This document shows, piece by piece, positions 1 through 10,202 of a stretch of DNA of 31,529 nucleotides. How positions within the stretch are numbered: position 1 is the stretch's first letter; each line of letters starts with the position of its first letter. This stretch comes from a virus. The stretch lies in IMG/VR virus record IMGVR_UViG_3300017767_000064, positions 1 through 31,529 of that record; one strand, given 5' to 3'. The notes beneath the pieces are model-generated. The model was not told the origin of the DNA. It saw nothing but the letters and a program-made list of their open reading frames with translations, and ran no database searches. The translations under genes and the position numbers were made by a program.

Positions 1-126
1 ACTTGGATTACTGGTTCTGCTGGTGGTGCTGCAACGTCAGATATCGATAACATGCAAGTAAACTTCTTGTCTGAGAGAGCTGTATGTACTTTAGGTGCAA
101 ACAACTTCTTTTTATTTCAAGACTAG
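1..126 (+). CDS. C-terminal 41 residues of probable major capsid protein (5' truncated)
   Basis: The frame is open from base 1 and ends at TAG 124-126, giving 41 residues that finish in NNFFLFQD. The gene begins outside the window. The position directly upstream of a strong terminator and of the head-to-tail connector genes fits the major capsid protein, which is usually followed by a terminator in phages because it is made in great excess. The tail has no catalytic motif. The identification is by context and by general resemblance to capsid protein C-termini of marine phages, not by a diagnostic motif; another head protein is possible. Confidence 0.5.
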   Translation, partial: TWITGSAGGAATSDIDNMQVNFLSERAVCTLGANNFFLFQD

Positions 127-137
127 TAATTAAATTG

Positions 138-183
138 AAAAGAGGCAGGCACGCATGTAAAAGCCCTCCTGTCTCTTTTTTTT
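138..183 (+). terminator. Rho-independent terminator after the capsid gene
   Basis: AAAAGAGGCAGG at 138-149 pairs with CCTGTCTCTTTT at 168-179 with one G-T pair. The loop is 18 nt, and a run of T continues to 183. It lies 12 bases after the capsid stop codon. Confidence 0.85.
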
Positions 184-190
184 AAATAAA

Positions 191-206
191 TTAAATTAAA
201 TCAAAT
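191..206 (+). promoter_or_regulatory. AT-rich leader motif, weak copy of a shared 16-mer
   Basis: TTAAATTAAATCAAAT matches 13 of 16 bases of the 16-mer found at 10178-10193 (+) and 30396-30381 (-). All three copies follow a T-run and sit directly before a start codon. Here the motif runs into the ATG of the 205-1008 gene. It could be a promoter part, a 5' leader or a ribosome-loading element. With this base composition, partial matches alone are weak evidence. Confidence 0.3.
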
Positions 207-1008
207 GAAAAAAGAAAAAACAAGTCCTAATATGGACACAGTTAAAATTACTCCCAAAAAATCTACACCAAAGTTCGTAGATAAACAATATAAACTTACA
301 AGAGAAACAGCTCCCTTATCTTTGATATTAGCATCAAGGCATACAACAAGGTTTCCGCTGTTACACTTTGATGAGGACACAGGTCTCAATAGGCCTCTTA
401 GATATGCAAGAAACCAAAACTCACCATTTCAAGATGAGCAAGATGATAACGCTATTGTTGAGCCAATTGTATTTGAAGATGGATTCTTACACGTACCAAA
501 GAACAATCAAGTGTTACAAAAATTTATGGATTTACATCCTGGTAAAGGCAGAATATTTATAGAAGTTAATAAAGCAAAAGAGGCTGCTGAATTAGTTGAA
601 GACTTAAACTTAGAAGTCGATGCTTTAATCGAAGCAAGACAGCTTACGGTGGATCAAGTAGAGAATGTAGCTAGAGTTTTATTTCAGAATGATGTATCAA
701 AAGTTACTACTGCAGAGCTTAGAAGAGATATATTAATCTTTGCTAAACAACAACCAGGCGGTTTTATGAATCTTTTAAAAGATCCTGCGTTGAAATTTAA
801 CGCAGACATTCAAAACATTTTGGATAAAAACTTAATTCAGCTCAGAAATAATAAAAAAGAAGTGTGGTTTAACACAGACTCTAATAAAAAGAAGATGTGT
901 AATATACCATACGGAGAAGATCCTTTATTTATTATAGGCTCTTATTTTCAAAGCGATGATGGTCTTGACTCTTTTAAGCATTTAAAAGCGTTAGCAAAAA
1001 ATTCGTAA
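205..1008 (+). CDS. Conserved-looking phage protein of unknown function, head module (267 aa)
   Basis: This soluble protein of 267 residues has a basic N-terminus (about residues 1-30, many Lys and Pro). A mixed alpha/beta body follows, with the segments LRYARNQNSPFQDEQ (about 67-81) and MDLHPGKGRIF (about 107-117), then an acidic helix-rich stretch with repeated E-A-A and L-V-E patterns. No signal peptide or membrane segment is visible. It sits between the capsid terminator and a small beta-rich gene, so a role in capsid assembly, decoration or scaffolding is reasonable. I do not recognise a named family. The ATG at 205 is preceded by an AT-rich leader and no Shine-Dalgarno sequence. Confidence 0.85.
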   Translation: MKKEKTSPNMDTVKITPKKSTPKFVDKQYKLTRETAPLSLILASRHTTRFPLLHFDEDTGLNRPLRYARNQNSPFQDEQDDNAIVEPIVFEDGFLHVPKNNQVLQKFMDLHPGKGRIFIEVNKAKEAAELVEDLNLEVDALIEARQLTVDQVENVARVLFQNDVSKVTTAELRRDILIFAKQQPGGFMNLLKDPALKFNADIQNILDKNLIQLRNNKKEVWFNTDSNKKKMCNIPYGEDPLFIIGSYFQSDDGLDSFKHLKALAKNS

Positions 1009-1013
1009 CTTTG
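1006..1013 (+). promoter_or_regulatory. Bacteroidota-type promoter -7 element (TAACTTTG)
   Basis: TAACTTTG followed by C matches the TAnnTTTG(C) consensus. It overlaps the stop codon of the upstream gene and ends 29 bases before the ATG at 1043. No clear TTG/TTTG -33 box is present at the usual spacing, so the element could be weak or need a phage factor. Confidence 0.45.
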
Positions 1014-1042
1014 CTTTTTGTTTAACCCATAAAATTTTTAAC

Positions 1043-1327
1043 ATGGCAAAATATATAACTTTAGATACAGCAAGTGACGGTAATGTTCACATCAACACAG
1101 ATTCAATTCTTTATGCAGAAACAGCAAGTTCAACTGCAGGAGAAATTTATCTGACTAATGGAACACACAAAATGACAGTTACTGGAACTGGATTAACTTC
1201 TGGGTTTAGCGAGAATGTTAATGCAGCATTAGTTACTGCAGCAGAAACTTCTTGGACAAACGCAGCAGTACCAGTATCGAAAGCTGGTGGACTAGTGTTT
1301 ACTAGTGTAGCAGTAGGAACAATATAA
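1043..1327 (+). CDS. Small beta-rich probable virion protein (94 aa)
   Basis: This protein of 94 residues is rich in Thr, Ser, Ala and Val, with short alternating hydrophobic stretches (INTDSILYAET, GEIYLTNGTHKMTVTG) that suggest a compact beta fold. There is no signal peptide, Cys or catalytic motif. It follows the capsid-associated genes and is bracketed by its own promoter-like element and a perfect terminator, so it may be transcribed as a separate, abundant unit. That would suit a capsid decoration or head-fibre protein. The D-I-L-Y-x-E ... I-Y-L pattern superficially recalls the LytTR fold, but nothing else supports a regulator. Function is unknown. Confidence 0.8.
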   Translation: MAKYITLDTASDGNVHINTDSILYAETASSTAGEIYLTNGTHKMTVTGTGLTSGFSENVNAALVTAAETSWTNAAVPVSKAGGLVFTSVAVGTI

Positions 1328-1352
1328 TCCTTCCTTTACTATCGACAGCGAG

Positions 1353-1383
1353 AAAGCACCTAAATCCTAGGTGCTTTTTTATT
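1353..1383 (+). terminator. Rho-independent terminator, perfect 10-bp stem
   Basis: AAAGCACCTA (1353-1362) is perfectly complementary to TAGGTGCTTT (1368-1377). The loop is AATCC, and the T-run extends to 1380. It ends the small head-protein unit just before a new promoter-like element. Confidence 0.92.
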
Positions 1384-1388
1384 TTATG

Positions 1389-1396
1389 TATCTTTG
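1389..1396 (+). promoter_or_regulatory. Bacteroidota-type promoter -7 element (TATCTTTG)
   Basis: TATCTTTG is an exact TAnnTTTG match, placed six bases after the terminator's T-tract and 15 bases before the ATG at 1412. This position is what is expected for a promoter that restarts transcription of the tail genes. A -33 TTG box is not evident because the terminator stem occupies that space. Confidence 0.6.
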
Positions 1397-1411
1397 TAAA
1401 AAGATTTTCAA

Positions 1412-2143
1412 ATGATAAATTCTGTAAGAAACACTGTGCTTGCTATTATCAACAAAAATAACTACGGATATATATCTCCTGGTGATTTTAATTTATTTGC
1501 TAAACAAGCTCAGTTAGATATATTTGACGAATATTTCATAAGATATAATCAGCAAATAAACGAGGAAAATGCAAGGGTTTCGGGAACGGGATATGCTGAT
1601 ATAAAACTTGGTTATGAAGAGGTGATTGACACTTTTTCTGTTACAAAAACTTTAGTACAAAACTCTAATAACATATATTATCTTCCTAGCCAAACAACTA
1701 CGGGTGATGATTATTATTTATTAAATAAAGTTCTGTGTTACGAGGGAGGTGTTTTAAAGGGTCAAGCAGAAAAAGTTAGTATTAATAAAATAGATCTGTT
1801 AAACAAATCTCTTTTAACCGCTCCCTCATCTCAATACCCAGCTTATACTCAAAAGGGAGATTCTATAACTATTTTTCCTACCACATTCAGTGGAGCTTTA
1901 GATATACAAGCAACTTACGTTCGATATCCATTAGATCCAAAATGGACTTATGTTACTTTATATAATGGTGAACCTTTGTTTGACCAAACGCAAAGTGATT
2001 ATCAAGATTTTGAATTACCGATTGATGACTCTAATAATTTAGTAGCAAGAATATTACAATATGCAGGTATATCAATAAGAGAAGCTGATGTATTTCAGTT
2101 TGGACAAATAGAAGAGCAACAACAAAATCAAACTAATACATAA
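1412..2143 (+). CDS. Probable head-tail ring/connector protein (243 aa)
   Basis: This protein of 243 residues begins with a helical segment containing NKNNYGYISPGDFNLFAKQAQ (about residues 14-34). That pattern resembles ring or connector proteins encoded after the capsid gene in crAss-like and marine Bacteroidota phages. The middle is beta-rich, and the C-terminus is helical and ends in a Gln-rich tail (EEQQQNQTNT). It lacks membrane segments and enzymatic motifs. It is the first gene after a terminator/promoter pair, and its stop is two bases from the ATG of the next connector candidate. A role joining portal and tail nozzle is inferred from gene order and remembered family resemblance. Confidence 0.75.
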   Translation: MINSVRNTVLAIINKNNYGYISPGDFNLFAKQAQLDIFDEYFIRYNQQINEENARVSGTGYADIKLGYEEVIDTFSVTKTLVQNSNNIYYLPSQTTTGDDYYLLNKVLCYEGGVLKGQAEKVSINKIDLLNKSLLTAPSSQYPAYTQKGDSITIFPTTFSGALDIQATYVRYPLDPKWTYVTLYNGEPLFDQTQSDYQDFELPIDDSNNLVARILQYAGISIREADVFQFGQIEEQQQNQTNT

Positions 2144-2145
2144 TT

Positions 2146-3066
2146 ATGACATATATAAATCAACGAAAATATTATACTAATGATGGGGTTGCACCCACAG
2201 ACAGCAATTGGGGTTCTTATCAATACGTAAGCTTGGATAATATAATGACTAATTTTGAATTGATGTATGATGGAAATCATTCGTTAGTCAATAATGAAAA
2301 TAGATATAAGATATTATTTCACGCAAAGAGAGCAATTCAGGAATTAAACTACGATGCTTTTAAAGAAATAAAAGCATTAGAGTTGACAGTATATGATGAT
2401 TTGCGTTTTGTTTTACCGTCTGATTATGTAAACTGGGTAAAGCTTTATTTGTTTGAGGGTAATACCTTAAGAGAATTAACTGAAAATATTCAAGTACAAT
2501 CTTCCATTCAATACCTTCAAAACTCTACTGCAGTGTTTGGATATGATGGAAATAATAATGTATCAACTATAGAGTCAAATTTAGATACTTCCAGAAAAGA
2601 TGGGTCTTTAAATAGTATTTATTTAAATCAAAATAATGAAGCTGATGAGAACGGTAACTGTATTGATTGTGATGGCGACATATACAATTCTCGTATCGGA
2701 GCTAGATATGGTTTAAACACAGAAACAGCCAACATTAATCCTACTTTTACTATTGATAAAAAAGCTGGTGTTTTTAATTTTGATTCAACTATGGCTAATA
2801 GACAATGTGTGTTACAATACATATCTGATGGAATGGAAAATGGCGATGACTCACAAATAAGTGTAAATAAATTATTTGAAGATTATATTTATGCTTATAT
2901 ACAATATGCTATATTAAATAGTAAATTTGGAGTGCAAGAGTATATTATTAATAGAGCAAGAAAAAACAAACAAGCTTTATTAAGAAATGCTAAAATCAGA
3001 TTAAGTAACATTCACCCAAGTAGATTGCTTATGAATCTTAGAGGTGAAGATAAGTGGATAAAATAA
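2146..3066 (+). CDS. Probable tail adaptor/ring protein, T7 gp11-like role (306 aa)
   Basis: This protein of 306 residues has a helix-rich N-terminal half with [18 protein letters not shown] (about residues 65-82) and [16 protein letters not shown] (about 86-101). These patterns are typical of the short adaptor/tail-tube proteins that bind below the portal in podoviruses and crAss-like phages. The central part is Asn/Asp-rich and probably forms loops, with [11 protein letters not shown] looking like a metal- or disulfide-capable turn. A helical C-terminus ends near [16 protein letters not shown]. It is followed one base later by the nozzle-like gene, as gp11 and gp12 are paired in T7. The assignment rests on gene order and these motifs. 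Confidence 0.75.
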   Translation: MTYINQRKYYTNDGVAPTDSNWGSYQYVSLDNIMTNFELMYDGNHSLVNNENRYKILFHAKRAIQELNYDAFKEIKALELTVYDDLRFVLPSDYVNWVKLYLFEGNTLRELTENIQVQSSIQYLQNSTAVFGYDGNNNVSTIESNLDTSRKDGSLNSIYLNQNNEADENGNCIDCDGDIYNSRIGARYGLNTETANINPTFTIDKKAGVFNFDSTMANRQCVLQYISDGMENGDDSQISVNKLFEDYIYAYIQYAILNSKFGVQEYIINRARKNKQALLRNAKIRLSNIHPSRLLMNLRGEDKWIK

Positions 3067-3067
3067 A

Positions 3068-6000
3068 ATGGCAAACATTCAAAGAAATTTTGTAGCTGGG
3101 CGTATGAACAAAAGCCTTGATGAAAGGCTTATACCAAACGGAGAGTATATAGATGCTTTGAATGTTAGGCTTGGTTCTACTGAAGAATCAGAAATAGGGG
3201 CTGTTGAAAATGCTAAGGGTAACGTCCAGGTTACATCATTACAATATATAGACGGTACTGGATTAAGCAGCTCTGCTAGATGTATTGGTGTTTTTGAAGA
3301 TGGTGCAAATGAAACTATATATTGGTTTGTTCATGACCCAGCATTTACTGTAGGAGCTACTGGTAAATTAGATTTAATTGTTTCTTATAATGTTATAACA
3401 GGCTCTCTTATTTATCACGTCGTAAGTATTAATTCTGGTGATAATACAAACACTACTTTAAATTTTAACTCAAATTTTCTTATAACCTCTGTAAGTAAAA
3501 TAGATAATTTAATTTTTTTTACAGACAATTTAAATGCTCCAAGAGTTATAAATATAGATTTTAATTACTCTGTTCCTTTTAATAATGTAGACCAATTTAG
3601 TGATCAAGAAATTTTAGTGATTAAAAAACCGCCTCTGGCTGCACCAACATTAAATTTATTAAGCACTACTTTACAAGATTCTTTTTTAGAAGATAATTTT
3701 ATTTGTTTTGCTTACAGATATAAATATTCAAATGGCGAATATTCAGCTGTTTCACAGTTTAGTGAACCAGCTTTTCAACCAAGTTTTTTTGAATTTTCTC
3801 CAAATAGTTTTTTAAACGAGGGAATGGTTAATTCCAAAAATGCAGTACAAATTACATATAATACGGGAAGTTCATTAGTAGTTGGTATAGATTTATTGTT
3901 TAAAGAGGCTAACGACCCTACAATAAAAATTATTGAAAAAATAAAAAAATCATCATTAGGGCCACATAACACTAATGCAACTTATGTTTTTACTAATAGC
4001 AAAATTTTCACTCTATTACCAGAGTCAGAAATATTAAGATTATATGACAATGTACCTAGATTAGCGAAAGCTCAAACTTTAATGGGTAATAGATTGATTT
4101 ATGGTAATTACACAGAAGGATATAATTTAATTGACATAAATAATCAACCACTAAATTTACAATACACTGTTGCTTTAGACACTGAAGATGCTAGTGGAGT
4201 AGATTTAAATTCTTCTAATTTATTGACATTCAATTATACAGCTTTTGGTAATAATCAAAACATAAATACGGCTGGGTTTACTTTTGATTTAGGTGGATAT
4301 GAAAGTAAATTAATTCAAGGAGCAAGTTTAAATCTTTCTTTTACCTATCAACATTTATCTTACAATAATGGGACAGATACTCCAACTCAACTGCAAGGAG
4401 AAACCCTGATTAATTTTCAATATGTTTTAGTTGATAACTATACTACAGTTTCAGCTCTATATAATAGCTCAGATTTTCAATCTAAACTAGGTTTAATAAG
4501 TTCTGCTATTCAGACTGTAGAAGATGCTCAAAATGGTTTAGGTGCAACGTTAACAGATGCGTTTAATTTTTCTTTATCACCAACTTTATCAGGTGGGGGA
4601 GTTAGTTACTCTTTAAATCAAACAGGGTTAACGTCAAGCACAAGCTCAGTTCCTCCATCCACTAATAAAGGTGAACCAATTAATTCAATTTTAAATGGAA
4701 CTGAAATACAACTATTTTTTCCTGTAGCTCAATATATTCAAACATCACCAGGAACAAGTAATTTAATTGTATCATACAATACCTTTACATCTATTACCGC
4801 TACATTACAAGCTACTGCAGATTTACAAAGTTTACATAGTAATAGAGGTTATGAATTAGGTATAGTATACATGGATGAATATAACAGAGCTTCGACAGCT
4901 TTAGTTAGCAATAATAACACTTTAAATATTCCATGCAGAAACTCACAAACTTTAAATAAAATTATTGCTACAATACCAACTACCCAAAGAGCTCCTTCTT
5001 GGGCAACAAGATATAAGTTTTGTTTAAAACCAGATAGAACAACTTATGAGACCATATATTCAAGCATATTCATTAATGACCCAAATTCCAATAATACGTT
5101 TTTATTATTAGAAGGAGATAATATTGCTAAAGTTGAAGAAGGCGATAGATTGATTGTAAAAAGAGATGCTAACGGCCCGGTTGAATCTTGTGTATTCGCA
5201 ACTGTTTTAGAAAAACAAACACAAGCTGCGGACTTTATTACCCCTGCTAGTGGGAATCCTGTTCCAGGAGGGACATATATGAAAATGAATTCTCAAGATT
5301 TTTCTACTGAGGAAAGTGCTAGTGATATAATTTCTTTAGGAACTTTTCAGCAAAAAGCAGATAATCCTAATGAAAATCCAGTTGCAGCAAATCCTTTTTA
5401 CACTACAGATGGAGGTACAAGCACCAATTATAATGTGCCTAGCGGAAGTAGAATAGTAATGAAAATAAAACAAAGAAGACCAGGTGGGGGTGGGCCATGT
5501 GAAGAAAGAGAAAGTGTAATAGAAGAACAATTTATTGCGCAAGATACTTACACAGATATGTATCAATGGTTTATTGATAGTAATGCAACATATGTGATAG
5601 AAAATAATGCTACTACTTATAGTGGAAACCCTGATGACCCGGTAGGAAACGTTGTTATTTCAGGTTTAGTTCCTGGTTCACCTACAGGTACTCCAGAAAC
5701 AAATGGATACGCAGGAAATAATTTAGGTAATTCAACAATGTACACTATATTTGGGGGGGAATTTAACAGCCCATCGACGGAAAGTGATTTACTACTTAAT
5801 AACTATTATAGGTTTTATGAAAATAATACTAACAATACTTATTCTTTACTTGTAAGCGGTACTGAAGCTTGTCCAGGTGCTAGTACAGGAAGTAGATATA
5901 GGTCTCGTGTTGAAATTACTTTTACTGTGTTTAGAAGAGATTCAGTCGTTGTATTTGAAACAGAACCAACAGAAGCATTACCTGATGTGTGGTTTGAAAA

Positions 6001-9000
6001 CGAAGAATCATTTTCTATTGATTCAAATGGTAATCATAGTGGTAACATAACTAATCAAGATATATCTACAGGTGTTGCTGGGGTAGTTGATACTAAATTT
6101 TTTAATTGTTTTGCATTTGGAAACGGTGTAGAAAGTTATAAAATAAGAGATGCTTTAAATGGTAAATCTTTTAATTTAGGTAATAGAGTATTTACAACTT
6201 CTAACGTAGAATATAAAGAAGCTCTTAGGTTTGCTGATTTAACTTATAGTGGTGTATATAATGATGAAACTAATGTTAATAAATTAAATGAATTTAATTT
6301 AGGTTTAGCCAATTTTAAACCACTTGAAGAAAGTTATGGAGATGTTGAAATATTATATGCAAGAAGAACTGATATCTTAGTTTTACAAGAGGATAAAATA
6401 TCATACGTATTAGCATCTAAAAATATTATATCTGACTCAACTGGAGGAGGTTTAGTAGCTTCAGTCCCAGAAATTTTAGGAAATCAAATAGCACGTATAG
6501 AGAACTATGGTATAAGCAATAACCCAGAAAGTTTTGTGGCTTGGGGTGAAAACAAATATTTTACTGATGTTAAAAGAGGTGCTGTACTTCAATTGATGGG
6601 TGGATCAGCTTCAGACGAAAGACTTATAGTTATATCTGAAACCGGAATGAGAAGCTGGTTTAGGGATTTATTTACTTCTGCATTTACTACACAAAAATTA
6701 GGAGGTTACGACCCTTACATGGACGAGTATGTATTAACTTCAAATACAATATTAAAACCTGAAATACCAGTTTGTTTAGCGTGTGGTGTTACTAAAGATA
6801 TAACAATAATAGCTAATCAGGACTTTGTTTATTGTGTGGATGTTACTGAGCAAACAGGAACTGTAACAGTAAGTTATGTAATCCCACAAGAAGGAGAGCA
6901 AGATATTGAAAGCGAAACTAGCGTATTGATGACAGATGAATCTGGAAACCAACTAATTACAGAGGGGTCTCAATCTCAAATTGGGTATACAATAAAAGCT
7001 ATTTATAAAGGCGTAACATATACATCAGGTTCTGTTACTGCTTCAGGTAGTTTTACATTTGATAAAAATGTTCCAAGTGTAGAAGAGGTTACAATAGTGG
7101 TTAGCTCAAATTCAGACCAAAACGATACTATTCAAATAAATGTAAGTTGTCCAGAAGCAGGCGCATTAAATATATATAACATTTGTGTTACTGACCCACT
7201 TGAAGCTGGACAATTCATACATAACGAATTTGGTTGGACTGACGGTGTAACTGTTTCACCTATAGAATCTAATTTAGTAGAATTTACAAGCACATCTTCT
7301 TCCTTTGCTATATCACAATACCAGTTATTTTCTGGACCACAGGGAAGTGGAGTTTTTCCAACTGACGGGTCTACTGTAACTGTATCTTCAAACAAAATTA
7401 ATTTTGATGATTTTGTATTTAACCCTTCAACAGATAGATTAAAATATTTAAGAACAAACACTTTTTATCAAAATAATGTAACAGACATAACAAGTTTACT
7501 CTCTTTAGCAATTGATGCAACACCAATATCTACAGTTGGCGCTCCAACAATTTATTCGGTAGATTTCACTATGCCAGCAAGCGGAAGTATTTTATATTTA
7601 GTGTGGGATTATAGGTCTACAGCATCACCAACGCCAACACCTACGCCTACACCAACTTCCACTGGCCCAACGCCGACTCCGACTCAGACGCCTACGCCGA
7701 CTCCGACTTTAACACCGACACCAACACCAGTGCCTTATAATTACTTTATTATTACTCCTTGTTCTGGAGGAGGAGGAACATTATATAGTAGTGTTAGAGC
7801 ATCATTTGCAAGTGGTGTAACATCAGGAGATATAGTAGAAATGAACGATGGTAGATGTTATGAGATAACAGAAGATGCAGCACCAGCAAATACTAACGAC
7901 TATATAAATGTTTATGTAGATTGTACTGCTTGTTTAACATCTAATCCAACACCAACCCTCACACCAACACCTACTCCAACACCTACACCAGGTGGTTGTA
8001 ACGAATGGGAGTTAGTAGGTGGCACTGGTGGTGGTACTTTTGGTTATACTGATTGCTCTAGTAATCCACAAACAGAAACAGTACCAGATGGTGATTCAAT
8101 ACCAGTTTGTGCTGTAGGTGTTCCTACTGTAACAAGTGGTAACGGGACTGTTACTTTAAATGGACCTTGTCCTACGGCAACGCCAACCCCAACGCCAACC
8201 CCAACACCTACTCCGACTGCGACTCCAGTTCCTACGCCTACACCTACTCCTTCTTGTAGCGTGTGGGAACTAACCTGTCAAAGTGGAAGTAGTGGATGTT
8301 CTTACTCGTATGTTGATTGTAATGGCAATACACAGACAGGAATAATGCCAGGGGATTTTGATATTGAGGTATGTGTATTAAACGGAACAACACCTATAGT
8401 AAACGGTCCTACGCCAAATAACACTGGAGTAAGTTGTAGTCCAACTGTTACTCCAACTCCGACAGTTACTCCGGTTAGCCCAACCCCGACGCCAACCCCT
8501 ACTCCGACTCCTACGTTTGGATATAATTATTACACTGTTACAATTTGTCCAGGACAAGGTAGTGCAACTTATATCAATGTTAGAGTAGCAGATGCTAGTG
8601 GAGATGCTCCGGGTGATATAGTATTAATGGCTGACGATAGATGTTACGAGATAGATGAAACTAGTTCAACTGTAAACGCTAATGACTATACTAATGTTTA
8701 CCCAGATTGTGATACTTGTATAGCTACTAACCCTACTCCAACTCCAACGCCAACTCCAACACCAACCCCGACGCCTGGAGGTTGTAATGAATGGGATTTA
8801 GAAGCAGCGTCAGGTTTAGTTGGTAACTTTAGTTATACTGATTGTAGTGGTGCATCACAAACAGAAAGTGTAGATGCTGGTGATTCAGCATCAGTATGTG
8901 CATTAGGGGTGCCTACTGTAACAAGTGGTGGTGGTACTGTTACGCTTGTAGGACCTTGTGTTACACCAACACCAACACCAACACCGAGCCCTACTCCTGG

Positions 9001-9712
9001 AGCACCAACACCAACACCTGGAACGCCAACACCAACACCAACACCAGGTATATCTTATGATAACTATACAATAACAAGATGTGATGGTGGGTTTAATAAT
9101 TATACTGTGGGTAGAGCACTTGCAAACACATTCCCAACTTATACTGTATTATTAATGCCTGATGGAAATTGTTATGAAATTGTTGACCCTACCGGAACGT
9201 TAGGTACGCTTGCAAATGCGGAATATACAGATTGTAATTCATGTACTACTCCACCACCTACACCAACGTCAACTCCACCTGTATTGCCTACAAATACTCC
9301 GACTCCGACTCCGAGTCCAACACCGAGCCCAACTCCGAGTCCGACTCCAACTCCGAGTCCGACGCCTGATGGCCCGACACCGACGCCTACGCCTACGCCG
9401 ACTGTAACGCCGACTCCGACTCCGAGTCCAACACCTAGCCCTACACCTACGCCAACGCCTGGAGCTTGTATTGCAATTGAAGTAGGTTTCTCCACAGGCC
9501 TTTATAATGGTTGTTGTGTGCCTCCAGATAATAGTGGTATTAAATACTTTAATGCAAATTCTGTCGCTTCAGCAACAAGAATGTATAATGGATTTACCTG
9601 CTCAACATTAGAAAGCGGCACAATATATGTAAGTGAAAATGGATCTACTTATTATGAATTTTTCAATGGTGTAAAAACAGCAGGACCAATATCTTGTCCA
9701 TCATGTCCTTAG
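3068..9712 (+). CDS. Giant tail nozzle/muzzle-like protein with Thr-Pro bead-on-string C-terminus (2214 aa)
   Basis: Residues 1 to about 1240 look like a tail nozzle/stabilisation protein. The N-terminus ([20 protein letters not shown]) and the late segments [20 protein letters not shown] and [14 protein letters not shown] fit the beta-propeller-type nozzle proteins of podoviruses and crAss-like phages. Residues about 1240-1518 are Thr/Ser/Val-rich, probably Ig-like beta domains. From about 1519 to the end, seven Thr-Pro linkers separate six small domains of two types plus a final Cys-rich domain (about 2133-2214). Type A (about 1557-1628, 1817-1888, 1994-2061) contains D-x-x-C-Y-E-I and a C-x-x-C end. 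Type B (about 1642-1701, 1730-1793, 1904-1965) starts C-x-x-W-x-L and contains Y-x-D-C. It probably forms the distal tail and reaches out to the host surface. Confidence 0.85.
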   Translation: MANIQRNFVAGRMNKSLDERLIPNGEYIDALNVRLGSTEESEIGAVENAKGNVQVTSLQYIDGTGLSSSARCIGVFEDGANETIYWFVHDPAFTVGATGKLDLIVSYNVITGSLIYHVVSINSGDNTNTTLNFNSNFLITSVSKIDNLIFFTDNLNAPRVINIDFNYSVPFNNVDQFSDQEILVIKKPPLAAPTLNLLSTTLQDSFLEDNFICFAYRYKYSNGEYSAVSQFSEPAFQPSFFEFSPNSFLNEGMVNSKNAVQITYNTGSSLVVGIDLLFKEANDPTIKIIEKIKKSSLGPHNTNATYVFTNSKIFTLLPESEILRLYDNVPRLAKAQTLMGNRLIYGNYTEGYNLIDINNQPLNLQYTVALDTEDASGVDLNSSNLLTFNYTAFGNNQNINTAGFTFDLGGYESKLIQGASLNLSFTYQHLSYNNGTDTPTQLQGETLINFQYVLVDNYTTVSALYNSSDFQSKLGLISSAIQTVEDAQNGLGATLTDAFNFSLSPTLSGGGVSYSLNQTGLTSSTSSVPPSTNKGEPINSILNGTEIQLFFPVAQYIQTSPGTSNLIVSYNTFTSITATLQATADLQSLHSNRGYELGIVYMDEYNRASTALVSNNNTLNIPCRNSQTLNKIIATIPTTQRAPSWATRYKFCLKPDRTTYETIYSSIFINDPNSNNTFLLLEGDNIAKVEEGDRLIVKRDANGPVESCVFATVLEKQTQAADFITPASGNPVPGGTYMKMNSQDFSTEESASDIISLGTFQQKADNPNENPVAANPFYTTDGGTSTNYNVPSGSRIVMKIKQRRPGGGGPCEERESVIEEQFIAQDTYTDMYQWFIDSNATYVIENNATTYSGNPDDPVGNVVISGLVPGSPTGTPETNGYAGNNLGNSTMYTIFGGEFNSPSTESDLLLNNYYRFYENNTNNTYSLLVSGTEACPGASTGSRYRSRVEITFTVFRRDSVVVFETEPTEALPDVWFENEESFSIDSNGNHSGNITNQDISTGVAGVVDTKFFNCFAFGNGVESYKIRDALNGKSFNLGNRVFTTSNVEYKEALRFADLTYSGVYNDETNVNKLNEFNLGLANFKPLEESYGDVEILYARRTDILVLQEDKISYVLASKNIISDSTGGGLVASVPEILGNQIARIENYGISNNPESFVAWGENKYFTDVKRGAVLQLMGGSASDERLIVISETGMRSWFRDLFTSAFTTQKLGGYDPYMDEYVLTSNTILKPEIPVCLACGVTKDITIIANQDFVYCVDVTEQTGTVTVSYVIPQEGEQDIESETSVLMTDESGNQLITEGSQSQIGYTIKAIYKGVTYTSGSVTASGSFTFDKNVPSVEEVTIVVSSNSDQNDTIQINVSCPEAGALNIYNICVTDPLEAGQFIHNEFGWTDGVTVSPIESNLVEFTSTSSSFAISQYQLFSGPQGSGVFPTDGSTVTVSSNKINFDDFVFNPSTDRLKYLRTNTFYQNNVTDITSLLSLAIDATPISTVGAPTIYSVDFTMPASGSILYLVWDYRSTASPTPTPTPTPTSTGPTPTPTQTPTPTPTLTPTPTPVPYNYFIITPCSGGGGTLYSSVRASFASGVTSGDIVEMNDGRCYEITEDAAPANTNDYINVYVDCTACLTSNPTPTLTPTPTPTPTPGGCNEWELVGGTGGGTFGYTDCSSNPQTETVPDGDSIPVCAVGVPTVTSGNGTVTLNGPCPTATPTPTPTPTPTPTATPVPTPTPTPSCSVWELTCQSGSSGCSYSYVDCNGNTQTGIMPGDFDIEVCVLNGTTPIVNGPTPNNTGVSCSPTVTPTPTVTPVSPTPTPTPTPTPTFGYNYYTVTICPGQGSATYINVRVADASGDAPGDIVLMADDRCYEIDETSSTVNANDYTNVYPDCDTCIATNPTPTPTPTPTPTPTPGGCNEWDLEAASGLVGNFSYTDCSGASQTESVDAGDSASVCALGVPTVTSGGGTVTLVGPCVTPTPTPTPSPTPGAPTPTPGTPTPTPTPGISYDNYTITRCDGGFNNYTVGRALANTFPTYTVLLMPDGNCYEIVDPTGTLGTLANAEYTDCNSCTTPPPTPTSTPPVLPTNTPTPTPSPTPSPTPSPTPTPSPTPDGPTPTPTPTPTVTPTPTPSPTPSPTPTPTPGACIAIEVGFSTGLYNGCCVPPDNSGIKYFNANSVASATRMYNGFTCSTLESGTIYVSENGSTYYEFFNGVKTAGPISCPSCP
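7621..9462 (+). repeat. Degenerate CCN-ACN repeat tracts encoding Thr-Pro linkers
   Basis: Seven tracts of alternating Pro and Thr codons lie at about 7624-7734, 7950-7990, 8171-8253, 8444-8515, 8731-8776, 8961-9047 and 9250-9462. They use mixed third bases, so the protein repeat is tighter than the DNA repeat. Line 9301-9360 is 63% G+C by count (38 of 60), against roughly 20-35% in ordinary genes nearby. Part of one tract (8201-8238) is identical to 14709-14746 in the other bead protein. Confidence 0.9.
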
Positions 9713-10137
9713 AAATGCAAAATTTTATTAAAGAAGTAAACAATCACCTCAGTGGAAATGTAATTATTTTAGGCGGGTGGTCTAAGTTTTATAATGGTTA
9801 TAATTTGCATTATGATAAAAACTGGGTTGATGTATCTATTACTCCAGAATCGGTAGATTTAATTTCTAAATTAGGTAAACCACTTGAAATTAATGGAGGA
9901 CATGTGTGGGGTAAAAATATTATAAATCAATTTGTAGTAATGTGTGGTGAAAGAAAAAAAAGAAAATATTTAGATGTTTTTGTTGACAATCTTAACACTG
10001 AATACACAATTATTGAAGGATTAAAAATACAAACTCCTCAAGCAGCTATTAATCACCACCAAAAAATTTACGATGACATTAAAAAAGATTGGGTTTTACA
10101 AAAAATACAAAAACTAAAAACCCTATACAACCTTTAA
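9703..10137 (+). CDS. Small nucleotidyltransferase-fold-like protein (144 aa)
   Basis: The N-terminal pattern [13 protein letters not shown], then WVDVSI, then a later YLDVFVDN resembles the GG-x-W ... D-x-D ... D layout of minimal nucleotidyltransferases. The second Asp of the usual D-x-D is Ser here (VDVS), so catalysis may be altered or absent. The rest is helical. ATG 9703 overlaps the last codons of the nozzle gene; a TTG at 9694 or the ATG at 9715 are alternative starts. It lies just upstream of the glycosyltransferase cassette, so sugar-nucleotide handling or modification of a protein or sugar is possible. The family call is tentative. Confidence 0.7.
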   Translation: MSLEMQNFIKEVNNHLSGNVIILGGWSKFYNGYNLHYDKNWVDVSITPESVDLISKLGKPLEINGGHVWGKNIINQFVVMCGERKKRKYLDVFVDNLNTEYTIIEGLKIQTPQAAINHHQKIYDDIKKDWVLQKIQKLKTLYNL

Positions 10138-10202
10138 TATTTTTTTTATTCGTTTATAATTAATAAATTTAATTAAATTTAATTTAATCTAATAGATTGC
10201 CT
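10138..10202 (+). promoter_or_regulatory. AT-rich leader with T-run and shared 16-mer before the glycosyltransferase cassette
   Basis: A T8 run at 10141-10148 is followed by TTTAATTTAATCTAAT at 10178-10193, nine bases before ATG 10203. The same 16 bases occur before the primase gene on the other strand (30396-30381). No GC-rich hairpin precedes the T-run. The gap holds no small ORF. It may be a promoter or leader that starts the cassette as its own transcript. Confidence 0.4.

Noticed and set aside
7621-9462. Possible CRISPR-like array or noncoding satellite in the repeats
   Set aside because: The repeats are short, codon-phased and encode Thr-Pro; there are no uniform repeats with unique spacers.
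9172-9495. - strand Gly-Val repeat ORF and a + strand Arg/Leu-rich ORF (9210-9407)
   Set aside because: Both are out-of-frame readings of the Thr-Pro codon repeats, which stay open in several frames because of their regular composition.
3068-9712. Diversity-generating retroelement variable region in the bead domains
   Set aside because: No reverse transcriptase or template repeat is in the window, and differences between beads are spread out rather than limited to adenine positions.
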